Origin: Chloracidobacterium sp. UBA6041
Lineage (GTDB): Bacteria; Acidobacteriota; Blastocatellia; Pyrinomonadales; Pyrinomonadaceae
Reading direction: 5' to 3'
DNA: 46,347 bases
NCBI GenBank assembly: GCA_002427845.1
Contig: DIYZ01000186.1
Span: 44,225 to 90,571 of the forward strand
Part shown: positions 33,750-41,325 of the stretch, one piece after another
Position numbering within the stretch: the first letter of the stretch is position 1
How the letters are laid out: every line of letters begins with the position of its first letter
Translations under genes and position numbers: made by a program
Notes under the pieces: generated by a model
Database searches by the model: none
The model's input: only the letters and a program-made list of their open reading frames with translations
Told to the model about the DNA's origin: nothing

Positions 33750-33947
33750 CTAGACCGCGACCTTCACTTCGCGGACATCTTGGCCCTTGACGACGTCGTC
33801 GATGGCAGCGAGGTATTCACGAATGGCGTCTTGAATGTTTGCGAGCGCTTCCGTTTCGGTTTCGCCTTGAGACCAGCAACCAGGAAAACCAGGACACGAA
33901 ACGCTAAAGCCTTCCTCTGACTCGTGAATGACGACCTTGTAGTTCAT
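33750..33947 (-). CDS. hicB: HicB-type antitoxin
   Basis: 65 residues from ATG 33947, set by a strong GGAGG seven bases upstream. The partial RNase-H-like HicB fold is clear: YKVVIHESEEGFSVSCPGFP, then GCWSQGETETEALANIQDAI. It neutralises the HicA mRNA interferase by direct binding. It lacks an added DNA-binding domain, as many short HicBs do. The order hicB-hicA and the cassette setting are usual for integron-borne toxin-antitoxin pairs. The partner toxin here has a nonsense codon. Confidence 0.9.
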   Translation of the reverse strand: MNYKVVIHESEEGFSVSCPGFPGCWSQGETETEALANIQDAIREYLAAIDDVVKGQDVREVKVAV

Positions 33948-33993
33948 TCTCAACCTCCGGGGCAGATTATACGTCGGGAAGGATTTGAGGGCC

Positions 33994-34050
33994 ATCCAAC
34001 GGCGCGCTTCCAAAGAACAAGTTAAAGAAGGCGCTATCCGTGCTCCGGGT
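33994..34050 (-). other. attC-like site D
   Basis: Gene-strand core GTTGGAT (33994-34000) fits GTTRRRY. Next to it GCGCTTC (34004-34010) pairs with GAAGGCGC (34027-34034) with one extra base. The opposite core is degenerate. It shares its loop with D2. Confidence 0.5.
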
Positions 34051-34079
34051 CCAACGAAGTGCTGGGCATCGCCCAGGAA

Positions 34080-34342
34080 TCAGCCGGCGCTCGGAGTACA
34101 CAGCACGTACAATGCGATGCCCACAACTAACGCACCAACGTAAGCACCTACAAAACCCACAATAATAAGCAGCCCCTTTGCACCCCGGCTCTTGAGCAAA
34201 TAATAAGGCATGATGAACGGGCTGGAGGCTCCTTCCCGCTCCCGAAATAAACGCCGCGGCCGATCTGCGTGAGCACGAGGTATATGTAGAGCAATGCTGT
34301 CGGGGAAACGATTCGTGAGAGTAATGAACTGATCATGCGCAC
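34080..34342 (-). pseudogene. Small two-helix membrane protein, probably frameshifted
   Basis: The first frame (GTG 34342 or ATG 34336) gives a membrane helix, TALLYIYLVLTQIGRGVYF. It then changes into a non-coding-like tail. A second frame continues with REREGASSPFIMPYYLLKSR and another helix, GLLIIVGFVGAYVGALVVGI, to the stop at 34080-34082. Joined near 34245 by a one-base shift they give one coherent protein of about 86 residues. The second part alone could start at ATG 34211 (43 residues). It is 16 bases after the preceding gene with no attC between, so both may share one cassette. Confidence 0.55.
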
Positions 34343-34358
34343 TTCTTCGGTAGGCGTA

Positions 34359-35099
34359 TCAGTAATCTTGCCTCCTTAATAAATCTTCCACTTGTGATAA
34401 ACCACCTTTTTGATAAGCATTTTGAACGCGCACTTCTATATTTGTGATGCCACAGTAAAACCCAAAATACCCGAAGCCTTCTATGGTTGAAAAATCAGGC
34501 GAATGTACATCGACGCGTATTCGCGGCAATTCGTCCATTACCATAGCCGCCCCATCAGACTCCAGGACTTTGAGAAGGTGTTTGGTAGCAGCTTGCGCTC
34601 CAGCCCGTACTCCTTCGGGTTTTACGGTAGCCTTCGGCGGGTCGGAGTACCATACATCGCCATCTGCAAATTGGACAAAATCAACTGAGAACTTAACCCT
34701 ATCTCCACCGCGAGAACTAACGCCGGTAGTTTCCGACTGCTCCGGCTGCAAAAGTGCTTGAGGCTGACAACCGAAACTCCCCGTATCTAACGGATCTGGT
34801 GAGTAATAACTGACAGTAAACGAGTGAATAGGTTTATTACTGACATTCTTAAAATCGAGTTTCAGCACAGAGCCGATGGATGAACCGATGGCCATGAACG
34901 AGTAAAACCGCGTGTCAACAATACGCAAAGGCGAACCTGGTTGTTCTTCGATAATCGGTTGCGGTTTGAAGAAATTGCGCCAGGCAAAAACCTGCGGCGA
35001 CCAAACCTTTCGACCAATGTGAGCAGACCAGCCAGCAGCAGTAAAGATGCCGGCAATAAAGGTTAAAACTGCGATGGTAAGACGTGGAGTGGTTTTCAT
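34359..35099 (-). CDS. Membrane-anchored cassette protein of unknown function (246 aa)
   Basis: Start at ATG 35099 (a TTG at 35114 is possible). An N-terminal signal-anchor (LTIAVLTFIAGIFTAAGW) is followed by a domain with LRIVDTRFYSFMAIGSSIGS and a NVSNKPIHSFTVSYY strand pattern, as in exported immunoglobulin-like folds. It has two Cys (FGCQPQ, FYCGIT). No family recognised. It begins about 42 bases after the core of attC C, as cassette genes do. Confidence 0.7.
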   Translation of the reverse strand: MKTTPRLTIAVLTFIAGIFTAAGWSAHIGRKVWSPQVFAWRNFFKPQPIIEEQPGSPLRIVDTRFYSFMAIGSSIGSVLKLDFKNVSNKPIHSFTVSYYSPDPLDTGSFGCQPQALLQPEQSETTGVSSRGGDRVKFSVDFVQFADGDVWYSDPPKATVKPEGVRAGAQAATKHLLKVLESDGAAMVMDELPRIRVDVHSPDFSTIEGFGYFGFYCGITNIEVRVQNAYQKGGLSQVEDLLRRQDY

Positions 35100-35140
35100 A
35101 ACAAAATTATCCAACGCTTATTCTCGTGCATAAGGTAACC

Positions 35141-35240
35141 GCCTAACGCCGCGCTTCAGCGGCCGGGAGACAACTCCATCGTGCGGCAAGCTGTCGATGA
35201 GAGGCACGCTGATTCCGGTCCGCTGCAAGCGCTTATGGGG
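35141..35240 (-). other. attC site C
   Basis: Gene-strand core GTTAGGC (35141-35147) is the canonical R' box. GCGCTTCAGCGG (35151-35162) pairs with CCGCTGCAAGCGC (35220-35232) with one unpaired base, then CCGG/CCGG with another. The TAA stop of the 189-aa gene is inside the far end of the site. Its body is closely similar to site A. Confidence 0.8.
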
Positions 35241-35802
35241 CCTGGTTGTCATGAGCTACGTACTGTCTGTTAAGAATAGGAGCGGCGGCTTCGGTAACGC
35301 GCAGATCGAATCCACACAGCTTCTTCCATTTCTTATTGTCATCAAGAATAGCCTGGAGTTCGATTGGGTAGCGCTTCGCTTCAAACAAAAGATTTCCCGG
35401 GCCCCTTTGGAATTCGCAGATCAACGTTACTGCTTCACGTCCCCGCACCGGGAATTGCGTCGCGAATGCACGCCCTTCATCCTTCAGGAGCTTTTCAAGA
35501 GTTGCATTGAAAAATAGAGCTTGAGCCTCGGGGCCTTCATGCAAAAGCAAAAGTCGGAGATTCTGCACGACGATCGCTGCGGCCCCGTCATTATAAAAGA
35601 CAAGCGGGAGGGTAATGATGAGATTATCGGCTTGCGAACCCCTTGCGGCATACGAGCGAGGTTCCCCAACAATCAGTTTTCCTCGTCTCCAATTCATCCA
35701 CCAAAAGCTAATGATGGTGAAGGCGAGCGCAAGACTGCTGATGACTAGAGCCGGATAGTTCAATTGACTACTCACTGGGGGCGCACAGACTAAGCTTATC
35801 AT
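35233..35802 (-). CDS. Membrane-anchored cassette protein of unknown function (189 aa)
   Basis: One N-terminal transmembrane helix (about residues 17-36, LVISSLALAFTIISFWWMNW) precedes a soluble domain of strand-rich character (LIITLPLVFYNDGAAAIVVQ). It resembles small membrane-anchored proteins of unknown role seen in many cassettes. The start lies about 11 bases after the core of site B and the stop lies inside site C. That is exactly the tight packing expected of an integron cassette. Confidence 0.7.
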   Translation of the reverse strand: MISLVCAPPVSSQLNYPALVISSLALAFTIISFWWMNWRRGKLIVGEPRSYAARGSQADNLIITLPLVFYNDGAAAIVVQNLRLLLLHEGPEAQALFFNATLEKLLKDEGRAFATQFPVRGREAVTLICEFQRGPGNLLFEAKRYPIELQAILDDNKKWKKLCGFDLRVTEAAAPILNRQYVAHDNQAP

Positions 35803-35811
35803 TCAGGTAGC

Positions 35812-35919
35812 CGCATAGCGCTCCTGTTCAGCGGGCGCGGGCGATCAGCATCCAACCTGCGCCGCGAGAAACAATCTTGAGAGCCGCGTTATCCCGCGCT
35901 CCGCCGCAACAGGTTAGAC
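35812..35919 (-). other. attC site B
   Basis: Gene-strand R'' box GTCTAAC (35913-35919) is canonical. The R' box reads GCTATGC (35813-35819), with C for the usual first T. The arms CCTGTTCAGCGGGCGCGG and CCGCGCTCCGCCGCAACAGG pair with an extra G and an extra A at the same two places as in sites A and C, although the arm sequence differs. That is strong support for true attC identity. Confidence 0.75.
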
Positions 35920-35943
35920 GCGGTGGCGGCTATTGGGCACTCT

Positions 35944-37404
35944 TCACAACGCAGCATTCACCTCCCGCGCCACGCGGTTGCCCGATTCCAGCGCCGCCTG
36001 CATCCAACCATCAATCCACACTGACGTATGCTCGCCGGCGAAGTGCACTCTTCCTTCGGGTCGCGCGACGTGCGGCAGCAACGAGTTGATCTGCCCCGGC
36101 TTGTAAAAGGAAGTGGCGCCACGTGCCCACTCGTCGTCGTCCCAGCACTTCGTTACGCCGCCCTCAAAGTTCTCACGCATCCCGGGGTAAACGAGCTCCA
36201 CCTGTTCGAGCGCGAAGCTTATTCGCTCGTTCTCAGACATCGCCGCCACCCGCCGCGAGTGATAGCTCATGGGGTAGGCTTGCAGGATGCCACGCGTGCC
36301 CGGCTGCTTATACGTCATGTCCCACACCTCGCGGATGGGAAGGTCTGTCGTGGCAAAGCCGTTGAGTCCCTCGTCAACCCAGTACCGCTTTCTCGACTGC
36401 AAGAAGATTTTGGACACGGAGCGATAGGGCAACTGCTCTATGGCCGTTTGTTTCTCGACGGAGAAAGCGGGCGAGACCTCGATATTTTTCTGGACGGTGA
36501 ACGGGACCGCGCAGATCAGATAATCCCCCGTCACCGTCTGGTACGAACCGGCGTGTAGGAAGACGGCTTTGACGCCCTGCCCGTCCCGTTCAATGCGAGC
36601 AACGGGCGCGGCATAACGAATCTTTTCGGCCAGCCGGTTGGCGAAGGCTTTCGGGAGAAGATCGTTGCCACCTCTGATCTTGTAAAACCGGGTTAACTTT
36701 TGGTTGAGGGCCGCGTTCCGAAGCATGAACAGGGCAGAGACTGTGTCGGCCCGGTCATCAAATCCTCCCCAGCTCAAGAGGTCGATGGCCCCCGGTGATG
36801 CCCCGCGGCTGCGCCAGAAATCGGACCTGTTCATCTGGTCATACTTTTTCACCGCGTCAGGTGGCCAACCCGGATCGGTGACATCCCCCAACTCGCTATA
36901 CATAGAGCCGATGTATTTCTGCCTTATTCCGCTCAGGCCGAGCTTTCTCTCTTCAGGCGTTAGTTGGTAAGGCCATTCCACATCCTGTCCCGGTTCCACC
37001 CTGATTCGTTGCCCACGGGCACAGTAAATGGTGGGCGAGTCGGGCGGCTGAAAAGGATCGAGAGCCAGCCCAAAGAATTCGGCGTACTTGAGGGTGAAGT
37101 GGTGGTGATTCGGGATACGAGTGGCACCGGCTTCCGCATAAAGCCCTTCGGAGAAGGCGTCGCGCAAAGTGTGGACCCGACCGCCTGGTCGAGCGCGGGC
37201 TTCAAGGATCATTACATCGTGACCTGCCTGTGTCAGTTCGTAACCAGCCGACAGCCCGGCCAACCCCGCGCCGACGATAATGACCTTCTTAGGAGTCCCT
37301 CTGCGTTCCAAGCTTCTTTGACCGAAAGCTAAGGGGCCAAGTGATGAAGCAGAGAGCGCCGCCGCGGCAATGGCAGTTTGCTTCAAAAAGTCTCTGCGCC
37401 TCAT
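35944..37404 (-). CDS. Tat-exported flavin amine oxidase
   Basis: 486 residues from ATG 37404 (AGGAGA upstream). The N-terminus is a twin-arginine signal: MRRRDFLKQ followed by a hydrophobic Ala-rich run. The FAD domain starts at VIIVGAGLAGLSAGYEL and EARARPGGRVHTLRD. The C-terminal FAD contact is GRVHFAGEHTS. Members oxidise L-amino acids or amines with O2, giving imine and H2O2, so this one would act outside the cytoplasm. The substrate is not evident. It sits between attC sites A and B as a cassette gene of unusual size. Confidence 0.88.
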   Translation of the reverse strand: MRRRDFLKQTAIAAAALSASSLGPLAFGQRSLERRGTPKKVIIVGAGLAGLSAGYELTQAGHDVMILEARARPGGRVHTLRDAFSEGLYAEAGATRIPNHHHFTLKYAEFFGLALDPFQPPDSPTIYCARGQRIRVEPGQDVEWPYQLTPEERKLGLSGIRQKYIGSMYSELGDVTDPGWPPDAVKKYDQMNRSDFWRSRGASPGAIDLLSWGGFDDRADTVSALFMLRNAALNQKLTRFYKIRGGNDLLPKAFANRLAEKIRYAAPVARIERDGQGVKAVFLHAGSYQTVTGDYLICAVPFTVQKNIEVSPAFSVEKQTAIEQLPYRSVSKIFLQSRKRYWVDEGLNGFATTDLPIREVWDMTYKQPGTRGILQAYPMSYHSRRVAAMSENERISFALEQVELVYPGMRENFEGGVTKCWDDDEWARGATSFYKPGQINSLLPHVARPEGRVHFAGEHTSVWIDGWMQAALESGNRVAREVNAAL

Positions 37405-37435
37405 GCTCTTTCTCCTAAACACAATCAATCTGAGC

Positions 37436-37547
37436 GTCTAACGCTGCGCTTCAGCGGCCCGGCGACAACTGCCCCATTCATTATTGGCGCGGCAAGTTGT
37501 CGATGAGAGACATGCTGATTCCGGTCCGCTGCAAGCGCTTGTTGACA
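37436..37547 (-). other. attC site A
   Basis: Gene-strand R' box is GTTAGAC (37436-37442); the R'' side is TGTCAAC (37541-37547). GCGCTTCAGCGG pairs with CCGCTGCAAGCGC leaving one unpaired base. CCGG pairs next to it beside a mismatch. CGACAACT (37463-37470) is an exact inverse of AGTTGTCG (37495-37502). Total about 112 bases, a usual attC length. Confidence 0.82.
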
Positions 37548-37559
37548 TCGCTCGACCAC

Positions 37560-38990
37560 TCAACGCGGCTTCACTCTGTTAGCGGTAGCTTCAACTTCAG
37601 CAAGCATCCTTTGTAAAGCCTCCTTCGGCAAGTATCTACCGTTCACAACAACTGCGTTGATGCGTCGCGTGTTGCTAATGTCCTCGAGCGGATTGGCATC
37701 GAGCATGACGAGGTCGGCAATCTTTCCTTTCTCGATCGTACCGAGCGAATCCAACCTGCCGAGGAACTTCGCCGGATTCTGTGTGGCGGCTTGCAGTGCC
37801 TCCATCGACGTCAGCCCCGCTTGGACTAACAGAACAAGCTCATCGTGCAAACTGAAGCCGGGGTAAAGGTATTCATTCCCCAAGTCCGTTCCAGCCATGA
37901 ACTCCACTCCCGCACGGCGCATTCCACCAATCAACTTGAAAGCCACTTGCAAACGTCTTTGGGCATTCTGCTCCAGTGTTCGCTTTTCGAGGCGAGTGAT
38001 GAATCTCTTCCACTCCTCTCTCTCTGCCATGGGGATATACTTGAGACGCTCGTCGTTAGCCAGCGTGTTCGGGTCGATATTAAATCTTTGGAAAATACTC
38101 AGCGTCGGCACCTGCCATGTGCTGTTTTTGGCGAAATGGGAGAACAGGCGGGCGCACTTTTGCTCGTCATAGGTATCGAATACCTGTTGCTGATATTTTC
38201 CCGGAGGCAAATCGCTGGGCTTGATCTTACTCAGCCGCTCTTCTTCGGTTGAGCATGCAAGCGAGATGCCGTCGAGATGCTCAATACTTCTTTGACCAGC
38301 GTCGGAAGCTTCCAACGCGCTGACGCTGATTGGCACATGTCCGGCAAAAGGAATGCGCTGTTTCTTCGTTTGATCGGCGATAGCGAAATACGCTTCGCGG
38401 GAAAGATTCCAGTAAACCTTGACGAAGTCAACACCGCCAGCCTTGAGCGTGTCCACCATTCGCCGGGCCTCATCCGCCGTTGACACGGTGTCGGAATTCG
38501 GCCACGTCGCGGGCAGACCGTCCACGATGGTGCCGACCGCCCCGAAGCGCGGCACGGTTCCCGGCCTCTCGGTAAACTGTTTGCGCCATAGCTCAACCTG
38601 CGCCACTTTATCCAACTTCGTCCACATGTCGCGCACGCCGGTTATCCCGTTGGCGATGAACAAAGGAAAGTAGTATTCGTTCGGCGGTCTTTGGGACGCA
38701 TTACGAAAAACATGCACGTGCATATCCCACAGTCCTGGAATCAAATACTTGCCGGTCGCGTCCACCACTTGTGCGTTTGCCGGCACGCGAACTTTCCTGC
38801 TTTTGCCGAGTGTGGTAATGCGGTCGCCAATAATCACGACCGTCATATCGGGCTTGGCTGATGCTCCGGTGGCGTCAATCACAGTGACGTGAGTAAAGAC
38901 GAACGGCTGAGATCGAAGGCCGTCTGTTGTCTGTGCAACAAGCGGTGCTGGCGCTAAGATAATTAACAGTAATCCGAATAGTATTCGCAT
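37560..38990 (-). CDS. Exported metal-dependent amidohydrolase
   Basis: About 476 residues from ATG 38990, with a signal peptide (ILFGLLLIILAPAPLVAQ). Amidohydrolase-superfamily metal ligands: HVH in PGLWDMHVHVF, the Lys region in VDFVKVYWN, His in FAGHVP, His in RSIEHLDG and Asp in MAGTDLGNEY. The C-terminus returns to the small beta domain (GKIADLVMLDANPLEDI). This imidazolonepropionase-like group includes prolidases and arylesterases, so no substrate is claimed. Attached attC A follows its stop, which makes it the first cassette seen. Confidence 0.87.
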   Translation of the reverse strand: MRILFGLLLIILAPAPLVAQTTDGLRSQPFVFTHVTVIDATGASAKPDMTVVIIGDRITTLGKSRKVRVPANAQVVDATGKYLIPGLWDMHVHVFRNASQRPPNEYYFPLFIANGITGVRDMWTKLDKVAQVELWRKQFTERPGTVPRFGAVGTIVDGLPATWPNSDTVSTADEARRMVDTLKAGGVDFVKVYWNLSREAYFAIADQTKKQRIPFAGHVPISVSALEASDAGQRSIEHLDGISLACSTEEERLSKIKPSDLPPGKYQQQVFDTYDEQKCARLFSHFAKNSTWQVPTLSIFQRFNIDPNTLANDERLKYIPMAEREEWKRFITRLEKRTLEQNAQRRLQVAFKLIGGMRRAGVEFMAGTDLGNEYLYPGFSLHDELVLLVQAGLTSMEALQAATQNPAKFLGRLDSLGTIEKGKIADLVMLDANPLEDISNTRRINAVVVNGRYLPKEALQRMLAEVEATANRVKPR

Positions 38991-39029
38991 GGTTTCTCTA
39001 ATGCTCGCAAGCAAGGCGATGTCGAACTA

Positions 39030-39080
39030 CGTATTAGACCTCGCTGTGTGGTCTAAGCACGCAATCGAGCGTCTTATGCC
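39030..39080 (-). other. Possible degenerate attC-like site at the right edge of the array
   Basis: GGTCTAAGCACGC (39050-39062) faces GCGTCTTATGCC (39069-39080) with one extra base. CTTATGC also occurs in site E. Core boxes are poor. It lies between the gamma-glutamyltransferase stop and the amidohydrolase start and may mark the array edge. Confidence 0.3.
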
Positions 39081-39140
39081 CTGCGCTGAGCCGGGACTCA
39101 AGCGACGACAGGCAGGAATGCCTATCCTACCAAGCCCGTC

Positions 39141-41024
39141 CTACCAGGCAACCGCATATCGTCCCCGCCGCGGGTCGGCGCCGGCTGAGGAGACGCCGTT
39201 CTTAGAGTCATAAACAATCACTGTAGGTGAAGAGAGCGTTCCCCAGGCGGATTGCACGTTTACCTTGTGGCCGCGCGCTTTCAAATCCGCAATCGTTTTC
39301 TCCTCAATGCGCGATTCGAGATTCAACGAACCCGCCAGGAATTCATGATCGTCAAACGAGCTGACGTAATGTTGCGTGTCAAAGCGCGCGGCTTCGACTG
39401 CCTCCTGCGGGTTCATGCCAAACTCAATAATGTTTAGTAAAACCTGCAGGAGCGCCTGGTCCTGATTGTCGCCGCCCGGCGTGCTCAGAACCATGAACGG
39501 TTCACCGCCTTTTAGAACAAGCGTCGGCGTTAACGTGATGCGCGGACGCTTGCCGGGCGCGACCACATTTGGACTATTCGGATCGGTCAGCGCCGATTGC
39601 AAGCGCTGGCCCATCAACACGCCGGTGTCACCGGCGACAACGGCCGGCAACCAGGCGCCGCTCGGAGTGGCGCTGAAAAGATTTCCGTCTTTGTCGATTA
39701 CGTTGACGCAGGTGGTGTCGTTGGCCCGCTCATTCTCAGGAACTGTCGACGCGCGGCTGACGTGTTGCGCGATGCTCGCGAGCAACGCCTTCATGTTCAG
39801 CGGGTCGCCGGGTTGTTGTGCTAATGAGGCGCGCTCTTTTTCGATTAGCGAACGGCGCAGCGCTGCGTAGCTTTTGGATAATAATTCCGTTGCCGGAATC
39901 TTCACAAAATCGGGATCGCCGTAGTAACGATCGCGATCGGCGAGTGCGAGCTTGAGCGACTCGGTCAGCGTATGGATGTAGTCAGCGGAGTTGTGACCCA
40001 TCGCCTTCAGGTCGTAACTCTCGATTAGATTCAACGTTTCAACAAGCGCCGGTCCTTGCGTCCAGAAGCCTGCCTTGTAAATTTCGTAACCGTGATAGTC
40101 CGCTTTTACCGGCTCACCCACTCGCGCATGAAAGCGCGCGATATCTTCTGCTGCCAATAGACCGCCATGCGTTTGCATATAATCGCCAATGCGTTTTGCC
40201 ACCGGCCCCTTGTAAAAATAGTCGCGCGCCGCCATTAACCCTTCGTGGCGATTATTCTTCGCGGCCCGTTTCTCCGCGGCGACAATCTCGCGCAGCGTGC
40301 GTGCGAGATCCGCCTGGACAAAGATGTCTCCAACCTTCGGCACTTCACCGTTGGGTAGAAAGATGCGTTTCGCATCGGGCCATTGCGAGAAAACAGGCGC
40401 GCGAGTATCGATGTATTGAACGCGCAACTCATCAATGGGGAAACCGTCCGCGAGTTCGATGGCGGGCTGCATCACTTCTCCGAGTGACTTCGTGCCAAAC
40501 TGATCAAGGGCGGTAACGCAGGCATCGAGTACGGCGGGAACGGTGGCGGCAAGCGGACCGGTGGAGGGAATCAATCCGGACTTTGCGCCGGCCATCGTGG
40601 GCATTGCCAGGCTGTCACCGCTCCGTTGCGCGGCGGCAGAATCGGGAGCGGCGGAAACGTCTTTATCGTTACGGCGGTTGGCAAAGAACTCGCGGGTGGC
40701 TTTCATCGGCGCCTGGCCCATGCCCTCAACGACGCCGACGTTTTTTCCTTTGAGTTTGATGAGAATGGGCACTTCACCGCCGAAAGAAAAATGGGAAAAC
40801 TCAATCACTGAAGCCGCGAGAATTGTTGCCACCCCCGCGTCAACCGCGTTGCCACCTTTTTGCAGGATGCGCAGGCCAGCTTCGACCGACAATGGATGAC
40901 CGCCCGCAACGACGCCGCGTCTGCCGCGAACAACCGGGCGAAACGTTTGCGCGCGCGATGCGGGTCGCGGAACTGAAACGAGCAACAAAGATAGGGCGAT
41001 CATGACAATGAGCGAGCGGCGCAT
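39141..41024 (-). CDS. ggt: Gamma-glutamyltransferase
   Basis: 627 residues with a signal peptide (LIVMIALSLLLVSVP), periplasmic. The Ntn-hydrolase precursor is cut before the nucleophile Thr in NDTTCVNVIDKDGN (about residue 437), giving large and small chains. Other family marks: VVAGGHPLSVEAGLRILQKG, GGNAVDAGVA, RPRITLTPTLVLKGG and STPGGDNQ. Length is slightly above the usual ~580. It transfers or hydrolyses gamma-glutamyl groups such as those of glutathione. The classic TTHxSVVD is TTCVNVID here, as in a divergent subgroup. Confidence 0.9.
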   Translation of the reverse strand: MRRSLIVMIALSLLLVSVPRPASRAQTFRPVVRGRRGVVAGGHPLSVEAGLRILQKGGNAVDAGVATILAASVIEFSHFSFGGEVPILIKLKGKNVGVVEGMGQAPMKATREFFANRRNDKDVSAAPDSAAAQRSGDSLAMPTMAGAKSGLIPSTGPLAATVPAVLDACVTALDQFGTKSLGEVMQPAIELADGFPIDELRVQYIDTRAPVFSQWPDAKRIFLPNGEVPKVGDIFVQADLARTLREIVAAEKRAAKNNRHEGLMAARDYFYKGPVAKRIGDYMQTHGGLLAAEDIARFHARVGEPVKADYHGYEIYKAGFWTQGPALVETLNLIESYDLKAMGHNSADYIHTLTESLKLALADRDRYYGDPDFVKIPATELLSKSYAALRRSLIEKERASLAQQPGDPLNMKALLASIAQHVSRASTVPENERANDTTCVNVIDKDGNLFSATPSGAWLPAVVAGDTGVLMGQRLQSALTDPNSPNVVAPGKRPRITLTPTLVLKGGEPFMVLSTPGGDNQDQALLQVLLNIIEFGMNPQEAVEAARFDTQHYVSSFDDHEFLAGSLNLESRIEEKTIADLKARGHKVNVQSAWGTLSSPTVIVYDSKNGVSSAGADPRRGRYAVAW

Positions 41025-41325
41025 GGTGGATCTGCCTTTCAGGGAAGTGATGGTTTGCGTGCGAATTGTTATCCCGTTTCAGTTGTGAGTCAACGTCAAA
41101 TCGGAATTGATCCACCGATTACGCAGATTGCACAGATAACGATTTGGTCAATACCAAAACAGAAGTGTAATTAGAGGTAGGGTAGAGAACGTTCAATTCG
41201 ACCGCCCTTGTCCAAATCTGTGTAATCAGCGTAATCTGCGGATACTTCGCCCAAGTTCTTTTCGTTGACTGAATCACAAAATGCAGTTAAGAATTCAACG
41301 CTTCTCCTGATCAAAAATAGTCCAA
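41025..41325. repeat. Gap with inverted CGCAGATTACGC-type repeat
   Basis: The arm 41110-41137 (CCGATTACGCAGATTGCACA) is an imperfect inverse of 41215-41242 (ATCTGTGTAATCAGCGTAAT). The unit is of a kind scattered through many bacterial genomes. No gene; promoters for the divergent neighbours must lie here but no clear boxes stand out. Confidence 0.6.

Larger units (their letters stand above)
32948..39014 (-). mobile_element. Integron cassette array without integrase in view (CALIN)
   Basis: All genes between about 33.07 and 39.0 kb are on the minus strand. After the stop codon of most of them lies an imperfect palindrome ending in an attC-type core on that strand: GTTAGAC (37436-37442), GTTAGGC (35141-35147), GTTGGAT (33994-34000) and GTTGAAT (32948-32954). 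Three sites (A, B, C) show the same two unpaired bases in the helix, the attC signature. No IntI-like tyrosine recombinase is encoded in the window. By integron logic attI would lie beyond the right end, where a gamma-glutamyltransferase gene stands. Confidence 0.75.
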
